Source: Scybalenecus merdavium
Lineage (GTDB): Bacteria; Bacillota; Clostridia; Oscillospirales; Acutalibacteraceae
NCBI GenBank assembly: GCA_018714405.1
Contig: DVNM01000018.1
Coordinates: 1-38,382, forward strand
Direction of reading: 5' to 3'
DNA: 38,382 nt
Position 1 is the stretch's first letter, and each line of letters opens with the position of its first letter. Positions 30,583 to 38,382 of this stretch are shown here, in pieces. A program made the translations under genes and the position numbers. The notes beneath the pieces were generated by a model. The model had not been told where the DNA came from and ran no database searches. It saw only the letters and a program-made list of their open reading frames with translations.

Positions 30583-31452
30583 ATGGAAATTCTTTCCTGT
30601 AAGGATTTAAACTATATATATGGCGCCGGAACGCCTTTTGTAACGCAGGCGCTTAAAAATGTGTCGTTTGACGTGCAGGCGGGCGAGATCATCGGCATCA
30701 TCGGCCACACGGGCTCGGGCAAATCGACTTTGATCGAGCATTTAAACGGCCTTTTGAAGCCGGAAAGCGGCACGGTGTATTTGAAAGATGCGGACATCTG
30801 GGCCGATAAAAGCAAAATCAAAAGCGTGCGCTTTTCCGTTGGCCTTTGCTTCCAGTACCCGGAGTATCAGATTTTTGAAAACGATGTGTTCAGTGAGATC
30901 GCCTTTGGCCCGAAAAAGATGGGGCTCGATGCGCCGCAGATCAAAGAGCGCGTTCTGGAGTCGATGGATTTCCTGGGGCTTGACCGTGCGCTGGCGGATA
31001 AGTCGCCGTTTGATCTCAGCGGCGGGCAGAAGCGCCGCGTCGCCATTGCCTCCATTGTGGCCATGCGCCCCGAGGTGCTGGTGCTCGACGAACCGACAGC
31101 CGGGCTCGACCCGCGCGGGCGCGACCAGGTGCTGCAGCTGATCCGCGACTATCAGCAAAAGACCGGGCGCACCGTTCTTGTGGTGTCGCATTCTATGGAG
31201 GATGTGGCGAAGCTTGCCAGCCGTGTGCTGGTGATGTACGGCGGCGAGGTGGCCATGTACGGCACAGTGGCCGAGGTGTATGCCCAGGTCGACAAACTGC
31301 GCGCCATGGGCCTCAATGTGCCCGAGGTGACAGCTGTGTTTGCAAAGCTGCATGCCATGGGCGTGCCGTGCCGCACCGATATCTATACTTTGGAAAGTGC
31401 CGCCGCCGAAGTGCGCCGGCTGATGAAAGGGGAGAAGACGCATGATCAGTGA
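30583..31452 (+). CDS. ecfA2: ECF transporter energising ATPase EcfA2
   Basis: Second, non-identical ATPase of the ECF module, 289 residues. Walker A is GHTGSGKST near residues 40-48, Q-loop CFQYPEYQIFENDVFSEI, signature LSGGQKRRVAIAS and Walker B LVLDEPTAGLDPRGR. FQYPEYQ marks EcfA2. It starts at the base after the ecfA1 stop codon and overlaps ecfT by 11 bases, so the three are translated together. Confidence 0.95.
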   Translation: MEILSCKDLNYIYGAGTPFVTQALKNVSFDVQAGEIIGIIGHTGSGKSTLIEHLNGLLKPESGTVYLKDADIWADKSKIKSVRFSVGLCFQYPEYQIFENDVFSEIAFGPKKMGLDAPQIKERVLESMDFLGLDRALADKSPFDLSGGQKRRVAIASIVAMRPEVLVLDEPTAGLDPRGRDQVLQLIRDYQQKTGRTVLVVSHSMEDVAKLASRVLVMYGGEVAMYGTVAEVYAQVDKLRAMGLNVPEVTAVFAKLHAMGVPCRTDIYTLESAAAEVRRLMKGEKTHDQ

Positions 31453-32257
31453 CATTACGATCGGCCAGTATTTCCCCGGTAATTCGTTTTTGCACCGAAT
31501 GGATGCAAGAGTCAAGTGCGTGCTTTTGCTGTTTTTGCTCATTTCGGCGTTTTTGTGTTTTAATTTTTACGCACTCGGTGCGCTGGTTCTGTTTTCGATT
31601 TTTCTGGTCGCTGCGTCGCGTATCCCTTTTAAAACCATTTTAAAAAGCTTAAAGCCGCTAATTCTCGTGATGCTGCTGACCATGGTGCTGAACCTGTTTT
31701 ACGGTTCCGGCAAGGTGCTGGTGGAGCTTGGCGCTTTAAAAATCACCGAAGGCGGCGTGATCAATGCCATTTTTTTGGCGGTGCGCATCATCGTTTTGGT
31801 GCTCATCAGCAGCCTTTTGACCTACACGACTTCTCCGACCACGCTGACTTCGGCGATCGAAAGCCTGATGGCGCCGGTCAAGCTCATCAAGCCGGAGGCG
31901 CCGCATATGGTCGCCATGACGATGACGATCGCACTGCGGTTCATTCCGACGCTGATCGATGAAATGGAGAAGATCATGAATGCCCAGAAATCGCGCGGTG
32001 CAGATCTGGACAGCGGCAACCTTGTGCAGCGCGCCAAGGCGCTCGTGCCGGTTTTGATCCCGCTTTTCGTCTCCAGCTTCCGCCGTGCGCGTGAACTGGC
32101 CTATGCTATGGAGTGCCGCTGCTATCGCGGCGGTGTCGGCCGTACAAAAATGAATGTGGCGCGCATGCATGGTGTGGATTATATCGCTATTCTGATCGTG
32201 GCTGTCTTTTATGCAGTCGTCATTTTGTTGAATATTTTTCTTGGCAAAATCATATGA
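31442..32257 (+). CDS. ecfT: ECF transporter transmembrane subunit EcfT
   Basis: Membrane scaffold of 271 residues that links the ATPases to S components. Helices lie near residues 24-60, 70-90, 105-130 and 240-265. The coupling motifs are MNAQKSRGAD near residues 179-188 and MECRCYRGG near 222-230, the two Ala/Arg-Gly-type helices of EcfT. The start contains GQYFPGNSFLHRMDARVK, typical of the family. Its stop codon overlaps the truA ATG (ATGA). Confidence 0.95.
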   Translation: MISDITIGQYFPGNSFLHRMDARVKCVLLLFLLISAFLCFNFYALGALVLFSIFLVAASRIPFKTILKSLKPLILVMLLTMVLNLFYGSGKVLVELGALKITEGGVINAIFLAVRIIVLVLISSLLTYTTSPTTLTSAIESLMAPVKLIKPEAPHMVAMTMTIALRFIPTLIDEMEKIMNAQKSRGADLDSGNLVQRAKALVPVLIPLFVSSFRRARELAYAMECRCYRGGVGRTKMNVARMHGVDYIAILIVAVFYAVVILLNIFLGKII

Positions 32258-33024
32258 GAAATATATTGTTAAAAATGCAGTACGACGGCGCCTGCTTCCA
32301 CGGCTGGCAGGTGCAGCAAAACGCTTATACCGTGCAGCAGGCGCTGCAGGACGCGCTGCAGCGGCTTTTCGGCGAGCGCCCGGATGTAAAGGGATGCTCG
32401 CGCACCGACAGCGGCGTGCATGCACAGGCCTACTGTGCAACGTTTCGCACACAAAAGCAGATCGCGTGTGAAAATATCCTGCGGGCGCTGAACACTTATC
32501 TGCCGCGCGGCATCTGCGTGTTTGACTGTTTTGAAGTGCCGGATGATTTTCATCCGCGCTACAGCTGCCTTGCCAAGCAGTATGTTTATAAAATTTACAA
32601 TGCGCCTGTACGCAGTCCGTTTTACGAAAACCGTGCGCTGCATTATCCTTACCGTCTGGACGAAACGTTTTTGGACCGCGAGGCAAAGGCGTTTTTGGGG
32701 CGGCACGATTTCAGCGGCTTTTGCAGCGCGCGCAGCGATGTGGAAGACACGGTGCGCGAGGTTTACCGCGCCGATGTGGTGCGCCGGGGCGATGAGGTGC
32801 ATTTTATCGTAAAAGCGAACGGCTTTTTATACAACATGGTTCGCATTATGGTGGGCACGCTGCTGTTTGTGGCCGAGGGCAAAATCGCACCCGGCACTTT
32901 GGGCGAAGTGATCGCTGCGAAAGACAGGCGCCGCTGCGGCAAAACAGCGCCGCCCGGCGGCCTTTATTTGAATCAAGTGGAATATGCACCGCAGGCTTTG
33001 CAGTGGAAGGAGGATGGCGTGTGA
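32254..33024 (+). CDS. truA: tRNA pseudouridine(38-40) synthase TruA
   Basis: Enzyme of 256 residues that converts uridines 38-40 of the tRNA anticodon arm to pseudouridine. Catalytic Asp52 lies in CSRTDSGVHA. Other family segments are MQYDGACFHGWQVQ at the N-terminus, FHPRYSCLAKQYVYKI near 104-119 and NGFLYNMVRIMVGTL near 190-204. The ATG overlaps the ecfT stop codon by 4 bases. In most Firmicutes rplM-rpsI would come next, but here a DUF5711 gene does. Confidence 0.95.
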   Translation: MRNILLKMQYDGACFHGWQVQQNAYTVQQALQDALQRLFGERPDVKGCSRTDSGVHAQAYCATFRTQKQIACENILRALNTYLPRGICVFDCFEVPDDFHPRYSCLAKQYVYKIYNAPVRSPFYENRALHYPYRLDETFLDREAKAFLGRHDFSGFCSARSDVEDTVREVYRADVVRRGDEVHFIVKANGFLYNMVRIMVGTLLFVAEGKIAPGTLGEVIAAKDRRRCGKTAPPGGLYLNQVEYAPQALQWKEDGV

Positions 33025-34211
33025 CAGATCCGGAAAGAAGGGCGCTGCACGAACAGCGTGAAGAGGAGCGGCGTGCGCTTCGGCGAAAAAAACAGGACAA
33101 ACGCAAAAAAATCGCCTGGATCGTTATTGCCGTTTTGATCGTTGTGTTGGTCGCATTGCGTATTTCCGAAATAGATTTTGCTTCCGTCAGCCAGAAGCAT
33201 ACAGATTCTGACGGCCATTTTTCCTTTAATTCCGGTTATGATAATGAGGCCTATCCTTACGCGCTTGACAGTTCCAACGACACGGCCTGCGCGGAGCTCT
33301 CCAATAAAATCGCCGTTTTGACCGCCGGCTCTTTCCAGCTTCTGAACCCGGCCGATGCAACGGAAGTGCGCACGGTCGTGCACCGCTATGCAAACCCGTT
33401 GCTGCAGACTGCGGGCAGCTATGCGCTGATCTATGACCAGGGCGGCGTCAAGTTCCGCCTGGAGACCGATTCCAAAACGCTTTATGAGCAGACGGCCGAC
33501 CACTCCATTTTGTGTGCTGCCGTCGGCGCAAACGGCACCGTTGCGGTGGCTACGCTTTCGGATTCGGCGAAATGTTCAATAATTGTTTACTCGAAATCTC
33601 TTGAAAAAATCAATACATATGATATATCATTAGGCTATGTTGCGCAGCTGGCTGTAGACAGCTCGGGCAGCAATATCGCTTATGCTTGCTTTGATTCCGA
33701 GAACGCCGCGTTAAAAACGTATGTCTGTTATCAGGGCGATGAAGCGGCAACGGCCGAATTGGACTGCGGTGCGCTGCTCGATCTGCAGTTTCGCGGCAGT
33801 AAGGTCTACTGTGTCTGCGCCGGGGGCGTAGCCCTGCTGGATCGCAGCGGCGAACTGCAAAGTGTCTTCTCGGCGGATACGCCGGTGCAGATCTCGGCTT
33901 TTTGCTACAATCCGGCCGGTGATCTGGTTGTTTGCAGTGCACAGTCCGACACGGCAGCAACGGCGCAGGTCTCGGTCATCAGCGAAAACGCCCGTCTGGA
34001 CACGAAGTTTGACGTGGATTTTGTGCCGCAGTGCATAGCTGCCTCCAGAAGTGTTTACGCTGTATATAACGGCACGGATATTTATTTGCTGGACAAAAGC
34101 GGCGCTGTGACCGACACCGTCTCTTCTGTGGACAGCGTTTCGGCCATGCAGGTCGTTTCCAGGCGTCTGTTCTATATTCAGCAGTCTATGCTTTCGTGCC
34201 ATAGTCTGTAA
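33021..34211 (+). CDS. DUF5711-like membrane-anchored protein
   Basis: Protein of 396 residues with a charged N-terminus (ALHEQREEERRALRRKKQDK), one transmembrane helix at about residues 31-48, and a large extracytoplasmic part. That part repeats beta-strand units (for example NKIAVLTAGSFQLLNP, SYALIYDQGGVKFRLE, AVYNGTDIYLLDKSGAV), suggesting a beta-propeller. It resembles the Clostridia DUF5711 family, whose role is unknown. The GTG start at 33021 overlaps the truA stop codon and has AAGGAGGA six bases upstream. A patch at 33571-33640 is noticeably AT-rich compared with the rest of the gene. It precedes cvpA and pgsA, so a cell-envelope role is plausible but inferred. Confidence 0.8.
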   Translation: MTDPERRALHEQREEERRALRRKKQDKRKKIAWIVIAVLIVVLVALRISEIDFASVSQKHTDSDGHFSFNSGYDNEAYPYALDSSNDTACAELSNKIAVLTAGSFQLLNPADATEVRTVVHRYANPLLQTAGSYALIYDQGGVKFRLETDSKTLYEQTADHSILCAAVGANGTVAVATLSDSAKCSIIVYSKSLEKINTYDISLGYVAQLAVDSSGSNIAYACFDSENAALKTYVCYQGDEAATAELDCGALLDLQFRGSKVYCVCAGGVALLDRSGELQSVFSADTPVQISAFCYNPAGDLVVCSAQSDTAATAQVSVISENARLDTKFDVDFVPQCIAASRSVYAVYNGTDIYLLDKSGAVTDTVSSVDSVSAMQVVSRRLFYIQQSMLSCHSL

Positions 34212-34220
34212 ATTTTGGTG

Positions 34221-34901
34221 ATGGCATTGTCCTATATTGATTTAATCATTCTTGTGGTTATGGCGCTGGTCGTTTTCTCTGGCTGCCATAAAGGGTTTGT
34301 ACGCACGCTGTTCTCGCTGGCCAAGTTTGTGGTAACCATCCCGCTTGCGTTCCTGTTCAGCGACTGGCTGACCCCGTATGTCATGCGTGACCTTGTAACG
34401 CCGTATGCGCTCGAACAGCTCGAAACAAAGCTGCAGACCGTTTCCGGCTCGGGCTCGGTTGCAGAGGCCGTCCGTTCTGTACTGCCGTTTTTGCCCGATT
34501 CTGCCGCCGATTCTCTGCAGCAGCAGTGGGATTTGGCGGTTGCGGCCGATCCGGCGTTTGTTCAGCATCTGTTTGACAACACGATCGAGCCGGTCGCAAA
34601 CATCGTGGTGCAGGTTCTTGTCTTTTTGGCCGCCTGTCTGGTGCTCAGCATCGCTTTGTGGCTTATCTCTTTGCTGTTGAAGCCCAAAAAGGATTCCACG
34701 CTCGGCAAGGCGGACCGTGTGTTCGGCGGTGTGCTCGGCTTTGTGAAGGCCGTAATGCTTCTTTTTGTGTTTTGCACGATCATTCAGGTGCTGTCCACGT
34801 TCCTGGCTTCCTTTGAAAGCAGCTCTCTGGCGCAAGCGCTGGAGCAGAGCTTTATTATACGTCAAATCAACACAATCAACCCCTTTAACGACTTTGTGTA
34901 A
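34221..34901 (+). CDS. CvpA family membrane protein
   Basis: Membrane protein of 226 residues with four predicted helices, near residues 4-20, 27-48, 118-148 and 165-187. The N-terminus, YIDLIILVVMALVVFSGCHKGFVRTLFSL, is the CvpA signature (parts: YIDLIILVVMALVV and GCHKGFVRTLFSL), and GVLGFVKAVMLLFVFCTI is a late helix. CvpA relatives affect colicin V production and envelope functions in other bacteria. The ribosome binding site is weak; in-frame TTG and GTG codons lie 3-6 bases earlier. It starts 9 bases after the DUF5711 stop codon, so translation may depend on coupling. Confidence 0.82.
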   Translation: MALSYIDLIILVVMALVVFSGCHKGFVRTLFSLAKFVVTIPLAFLFSDWLTPYVMRDLVTPYALEQLETKLQTVSGSGSVAEAVRSVLPFLPDSAADSLQQQWDLAVAADPAFVQHLFDNTIEPVANIVVQVLVFLAACLVLSIALWLISLLLKPKKDSTLGKADRVFGGVLGFVKAVMLLFVFCTIIQVLSTFLASFESSSLAQALEQSFIIRQINTINPFNDFV

Positions 34902-34917
34902 CTGAGAGGTATTTTCC

Positions 34918-35553
34918 ATGAATTTGAAAAGCAACTTAAAATCCCTTTTTGAGGGCTGCTGGACCATTCCCAATCTGCTGTCGGTGATCCGCATTGCGCT
35001 GATCCCGGTGTTTGCCGTATTGTTCGTAAAGGGTCATGTGCTGGCCGCCTGCATCGTGATCGCGGTGGCGGCGCTGACCGACTTGTTTGACGGCAAAATT
35101 GCCCGCAAGTTCAACCAGGTCTCGGCGCTCGGCAAAATTCTGGACCCGATCGCCGACAAGCTGTCGCAGATGGCGATCGTTATCGTGCTCATTTTTACAT
35201 ACCGCGACGACAGCATTAAATACCTGTTTGCCTTTTTCATTGCCAAAGAGGTGCTGATGCTGATCGGCGGCGCCGTTTTGCTTTCCAAAGGCATGCGCCC
35301 GACCGCCGCAGAAATGTGGGGCAAGGTCGCCACGACCGTTTTTTACATCGTCATGATCTTTATCATCTGCTTTGGCCAAAACGGCGCTCTGGTGGCGCTG
35401 ACCGGCTTCCAGCTGAACGAAACGTTCACCTGGGTGCTCGTCGCCGTTTCGGCCGTGGCTACGCTTTGCTCGCTGCTCGGTTACATCCCCGGCTTTGTCA
35501 AGCAGATGCGCGAAAATAAAGCGGGTAAGCCGTCTGACGGCACAAAACAATGA
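34918..35553 (+). CDS. pgsA: CDP-diacylglycerol-glycerol-3-phosphate phosphatidyltransferase
   Basis: Membrane enzyme of 211 residues that makes phosphatidylglycerophosphate, the first committed step to phosphatidylglycerol. The CDP-alcohol phosphatidyltransferase motif D-G-x2-A-R-x8-G-x3-D-x3-D is complete in DGKIARKFNQVSALGKILDP followed by IADK, near residues 56-79. The NLLSVIRIALIPVFAV start and five or six helices fit PgsA. Cardiolipin or inositol relatives share the motif, but length and context favour PgsA. GAGAGG lies upstream, 16 bases after cvpA. Confidence 0.9.
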   Translation: MNLKSNLKSLFEGCWTIPNLLSVIRIALIPVFAVLFVKGHVLAACIVIAVAALTDLFDGKIARKFNQVSALGKILDPIADKLSQMAIVIVLIFTYRDDSIKYLFAFFIAKEVLMLIGGAVLLSKGMRPTAAEMWGKVATTVFYIVMIFIICFGQNGALVALTGFQLNETFTWVLVAVSAVATLCSLLGYIPGFVKQMRENKAGKPSDGTKQ

Positions 35554-35581
35554 TTTTCCCCGGTAAGGAGTTTTACAGTAT

Positions 35582-37909
35582 ATGAGAAAACAAATGTGTT
35601 CCCGGTGCGGCAAGCGCCCGGCGGTGATTTTTATTCAGCGTTCCGACATGCAAAAGGGCGCTGAACCGCAGGGTCTTTGCATCCAGTGCGCCAAAGAACT
35701 GAATATCGGCCCGGTCAAAAATATGATCGAAAAGCTCGGCCTGACAGATGAAGATCTGGAAATGGCGTCGGAGCAGATGAGCCAGTTTATGGAGAATATG
35801 GATGATTTCGACTTCGGCGATCTCGGCGCCATGTTCAACCCGGAAAATATGGACGGCGCCAAAACGCTGCCCTATGCCGACATGTTCGGCGACGGGGCTG
35901 TGGACGCCGATTATGACGACGAGTCGTCGGACGGCGCGTCTGCGCAGAAAAAGCAGCGCGGCAAGCGCCCGAAAAAGAATTCGCAGGACGAGGCGCGCAA
36001 GTTTTTGAACAGTTACTGCAATAACCTGACGAAGCGCGCCAAAGAGGGCAAGATCGACCGCATCATCGGCCGCGACAAAGAAATCGACCGCGCGGTGCAG
36101 ATCCTTTGCCGCCGCACGAAAAATAACCCCTGCCTGATCGGTGAGCCCGGCGTCGGCAAAACCGCTATTGCCGAAGGTCTGGCGATCAAAATAGCAAAGG
36201 GCGAGGTGCCGGCGCGCCTGGCCGACAAAGAGATCTATCTGCTCGATCTGACCGCGCTTGTGGCCGGCACGCAGTTTCGCGGCCAGTTTGAAGGGCGTAT
36301 CAAGGGCCTGGTCGATGAGGTGAAACACGAGGGCAATATCATTCTGTTTATTGACGAAGTGCACAACCTGGTCGGCACCGGCGACAGTGAGGGCACGATG
36401 AACGCCGCCAATATCCTGAAGCCGGCGCTTTCGCGCGGCGAGATCCAGGTCATCGGCGCGACTACGTTTACCGAATACAGAAAGTATATCGAAAAGGACG
36501 CCGCGCTGGAACGCCGTTTCCAGCCTGTTAAGATCGAGGAGCCGTCGCTCGAGGAGGCGTACCAGATGCTGCTCGGTATCAAGTCCTATTATGAAACTTA
36601 TCACGGCGTACGCATTTCGGATACGCTGGTCTATAAGGCCGTGCAGCTGTCAGAACGCTATATCACCGACCGTTATCTGCCGGATAAGGCCATCGACCTG
36701 CTTGACGAAAGCTGCACCTGCGCCAATTTGCGCAATCCGGCCATCAGCCAGGTACAGCTGATGGAAAAGCAAAAAACCAATCTGCTGCAGAATATCGATA
36801 AGCTTTCCGATACGGAGGAGGGCACCGTGCCGGATTATGAGGCCATCACAAAACTCAAATCCAAGGTCATGGCCATCGACAATGAGCTGCCGGCGCTGCA
36901 GGAAAAAGCGCAGGACAATTTTGTGCTGGAAGAAGACCTGGCAAAGGTCATCAGCATGTGGACCGGCATCCCGGCTGCTAAGGTGGAGCAGGGCGACATC
37001 AAAAAGCTCGCCGGGCTGGAGGATGCTCTGAAACAGAAAATCATCGGTCAGGACGAGGCAATCAGCAAAGTAGCCAACGCTGTGCGCCGCGGCCGCATTC
37101 AGATCTCGCCGCGCCGCCGCCCGCAGTCGTTCATCTTTGTCGGCCCGACCGGTGTCGGCAAAACAGAGCTTGTCAAGCAGCTGGCTGCCAATCTGTTCGA
37201 TTCGCCGGATACGCTTATCCGCCTGGACATGAGCGAATATATGGAAAAATTCAGCGTTTCGCGCATCATCGGTTCGCCGCCCGGTTACGTCGGCTATGAC
37301 GATGCCGGCCAGCTGACGGAAAAAGTGCGCCGCAAGCCCTACAGCGTTATCCTGTTCGACGAAATCGAAAAAGCGCATAAGGATGTGTTGAATATCCTTT
37401 TGCAGATCCTCGACGAGGGCCGCATCACTGACTCGCAGGGCAGAACGGTCAATTTTGAAAACACCGTCATCATCATGACTTCCAACGCCGGTTCGACCGA
37501 CCAGAATACGCTCGGCTTCGGCAAGTCGGAAACGGATATTACCAAAGAGGTCACGATGCGTGCGCTGGAGCGCTTCCTGCGGCCGGAATTCCTCGGTCGT
37601 GTGGATGAGATCGTCATCTTTAACCGCTTGACCTTCGACAACTTTGAAAAGATCGCGTCGCTGATGCTCGACGAACTTGTGCCGTCGCTGAAAGATAAGG
37701 GCATCGACTTTGTCTATGATGAAAGCGTACCGGTCTACCTGGCTAAAAAGGCTTACGGCGGCAAAAAGGGTGCGCGCTCTCTGCGTGATGCCGTGCGTCG
37801 TGAGGTGGAGGAAAAACTCGCCAATGCCATCGTCTTTAATCAGGACACAAAGATCGAGCGCTTTACGGTCTCTGCCAAAGAGGGCAGCGTAAACGTGCAG
37901 ATCAACTAA
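35582..37909 (+). CDS. clpE: ClpE-type Clp ATPase with N-terminal zinc finger
   Basis: Hexameric AAA+ unfoldase of 775 residues that feeds ClpP. The N-terminus has a four-Cys zinc finger (MCSRCGKR and LCIQCAKE, residues 5-40) in place of the usual Clp-N repeats, which identifies ClpE. A Lys/Asp-rich linker near 105-140 precedes AAA-1, with Walker A GEPGVGKT, LFIDEVHNLVG and an Arg-finger region near ALERRFQ. A short coiled middle segment is near 390-440. AAA-2 has GPTGVGKTE, ILFDEIEKAHKDVLN and SNAGS. AAGGAG precedes the ATG. It is last in the twelve-gene string. No CtsR box is visible next to it, unusual for a stress gene. Confidence 0.93.
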   Translation: MRKQMCSRCGKRPAVIFIQRSDMQKGAEPQGLCIQCAKELNIGPVKNMIEKLGLTDEDLEMASEQMSQFMENMDDFDFGDLGAMFNPENMDGAKTLPYADMFGDGAVDADYDDESSDGASAQKKQRGKRPKKNSQDEARKFLNSYCNNLTKRAKEGKIDRIIGRDKEIDRAVQILCRRTKNNPCLIGEPGVGKTAIAEGLAIKIAKGEVPARLADKEIYLLDLTALVAGTQFRGQFEGRIKGLVDEVKHEGNIILFIDEVHNLVGTGDSEGTMNAANILKPALSRGEIQVIGATTFTEYRKYIEKDAALERRFQPVKIEEPSLEEAYQMLLGIKSYYETYHGVRISDTLVYKAVQLSERYITDRYLPDKAIDLLDESCTCANLRNPAISQVQLMEKQKTNLLQNIDKLSDTEEGTVPDYEAITKLKSKVMAIDNELPALQEKAQDNFVLEEDLAKVISMWTGIPAAKVEQGDIKKLAGLEDALKQKIIGQDEAISKVANAVRRGRIQISPRRRPQSFIFVGPTGVGKTELVKQLAANLFDSPDTLIRLDMSEYMEKFSVSRIIGSPPGYVGYDDAGQLTEKVRRKPYSVILFDEIEKAHKDVLNILLQILDEGRITDSQGRTVNFENTVIIMTSNAGSTDQNTLGFGKSETDITKEVTMRALERFLRPEFLGRVDEIVIFNRLTFDNFEKIASLMLDELVPSLKDKGIDFVYDESVPVYLAKKAYGGKKGARSLRDAVRREVEEKLANAIVFNQDTKIERFTVSAKEGSVNVQIN

Positions 37910-37917
37910 GCATTTTG

Positions 37918-37949
37918 TGCGGCAGGTTTTTGGCCTGCCGCATGTTTTT
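37918..37949 (+). terminator. Terminator of the ruvC-clpE string
   Basis: TGCGGCAGG (37918-37926) pairs with CCTGCCGCA (37934-37942), followed by TGTTTTTC. Confidence 0.9.
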
Positions 37950-38027
37950 CCTGATCCCCGCATAGGGCAGCGTGGTTTGTTTCACTCAGGTTTGCCGTAA
38001 CAATTTTGAAAAATTTTGCAAAATGTA

Positions 38028-38056
38028 TTGACTTTTATCCGCCCTTTATATATAAT
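38028..38056 (+). promoter_or_regulatory. Promoter of tRNA-Gly
   Basis: TTGACT (38028-38033), 17 bases, TATAAT (38051-38056). The predicted start is near 38063, eight bases before the tRNA. Confidence 0.8.
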
Positions 38057-38070
38057 AACTACCGTCGCCT

Positions 38071-38144
38071 GCGGGTGTAGTTCAATGGTAGAATCCCAGC
38101 CTTCCAAGCTGGTCGTGCGGGTTCGATTCCCGTCACCCGCTCCA
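38071..38144 (+). tRNA. tRNA-Gly (anticodon TCC)
   Basis: Acceptor GCGGGTG/CACCCGC, anticodon stem CCAGC/GCTGG with loop CTTCCAA giving TCC, T loop TTCGATT, and encoded CCA. Confidence 0.96.
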
Positions 38145-38382
38145 TTATGATGCCGGTTGATTTTCGGCGATGCGGCGTTTTTCGGATTTTCCGCCGTATA
38201 GAAGCGCGTCTGTTGCTGTGTGGAAAAATAAATCCGTGCTTGGTGTTTCCGGATATGGCGTTGATTTCTCTTTTGTTGCGCCTGTAGGTACGGCGGATAC
38301 GGTACGGCTTCCGAATCGTTTTGTCCTTATAAGTGCTGCCTGATCGGTCGGGCGGACGCGGCGTCGTTCGTCGCACGAATCC
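38145..38382. other. End of window, no gene recognised
   Basis: No supported coding region, strong terminator or repeat is visible in these 238 bases. An open minus-strand frame here runs across the tRNA and is judged spurious. Any gene to the right would start outside the window. Confidence 0.5.

Noticed and set aside
36650..37963. 437-codon minus-strand frame opposite clpE
   Set aside because: It is antisense to conserved AAA+ motifs. The open frame is a by-product of GC-rich codon use.
38059..38376. Minus-strand open frame at the right edge
   Set aside because: It runs through the antisense of tRNA-Gly and has no ribosome site for a known family.

Overview
This 38.4-kb window looks like chromosomal DNA from a Gram-positive Clostridia-type bacterium, most like the Oscillospiraceae/Ruminococcaceae group. 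The evidence is a moderately GC-rich composition, strong AGGAGG-type ribosome binding sites, TTGACA/TATAAT promoters at 17-bp spacing, and typical Firmicute genes (ClpE-type Clp ATPase, GlpP, CsoR, a BceRSAB-like module, EcfA1A2T, a SigH-like sigma factor). Nothing suggests a phage or plasmid. The only mobile-type locus is a REP-associated transposase (RAYT) with three REP palindromes. The genus assignment is inference; no rRNA is present.

Layout: (1) 0.1-0.9 kb, minus strand: rplM-rpsI. (2) 1.2-2.9 kb, plus: a two-gene SufC/SufB-like Fe-S assembly unit without SufS, SufU or SufD. (3) 3.0-6.7 kb, minus: glpP, a leader terminator, then a GlpA-like / GlpB-like / DUF1667 glycerol-3-phosphate oxidation operon. 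(4) 6.8-9.8 kb, minus: csoR-copA copper efflux, with a CsoR-type palindrome in the promoter and a CopZ-like domain fused to the CopA C-terminus behind its own ribosome binding site. (5) 10.1-11.1 kb: tRNA-Val(CAC) and a short QueG-like Fe-S protein. (6) 11.2-16.3 kb, plus: a two-component system and BceAB-type ABC transporter ending in a lipoprotein gene, a typical antimicrobial-peptide sensing and resistance module. (7) 16.4-17.3 kb: RAYT and REPs, then three minus-strand tRNAs (Val-GAC, Ser-GCT, Ser-TGA). (8) 17.4-19.6 kb, minus: SigH-like sigma factor with a zinc-ribbon gene, and ychF. (9) 19.9-24.4 kb, plus: ilvB-ilvN-leuC-leuD and an unrecognised small gene. (10) 24.7-26.5 kb: a cation diffusion facilitator (minus) and a divergent flavodoxin-like oxidoreductase (plus). 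(11) 26.7-37.9 kb, plus: twelve closely packed genes, ruvC-ruvA-ruvB-methyltransferase-ecfA1-ecfA2-ecfT-truA-DUF5711-cvpA-pgsA-clpE, with no internal terminator visible, followed by a strong terminator. (12) 38.07 kb: tRNA-Gly(TCC).

Most of the window is core metabolism and information processing. The parts that most deserve a second look are the REPs lying inside the RAYT reading frame and its apparently leaderless promoter, the CopA-CopZ fusion with a retained internal start, the GlpP-type antitermination leader, the minimal Suf unit, the lipoprotein attached to the Bce-like transporter, and the sigma factor/zinc-ribbon pair. I found no CRISPR array, integrase, toxin-antitoxin pair or recognised riboswitch.
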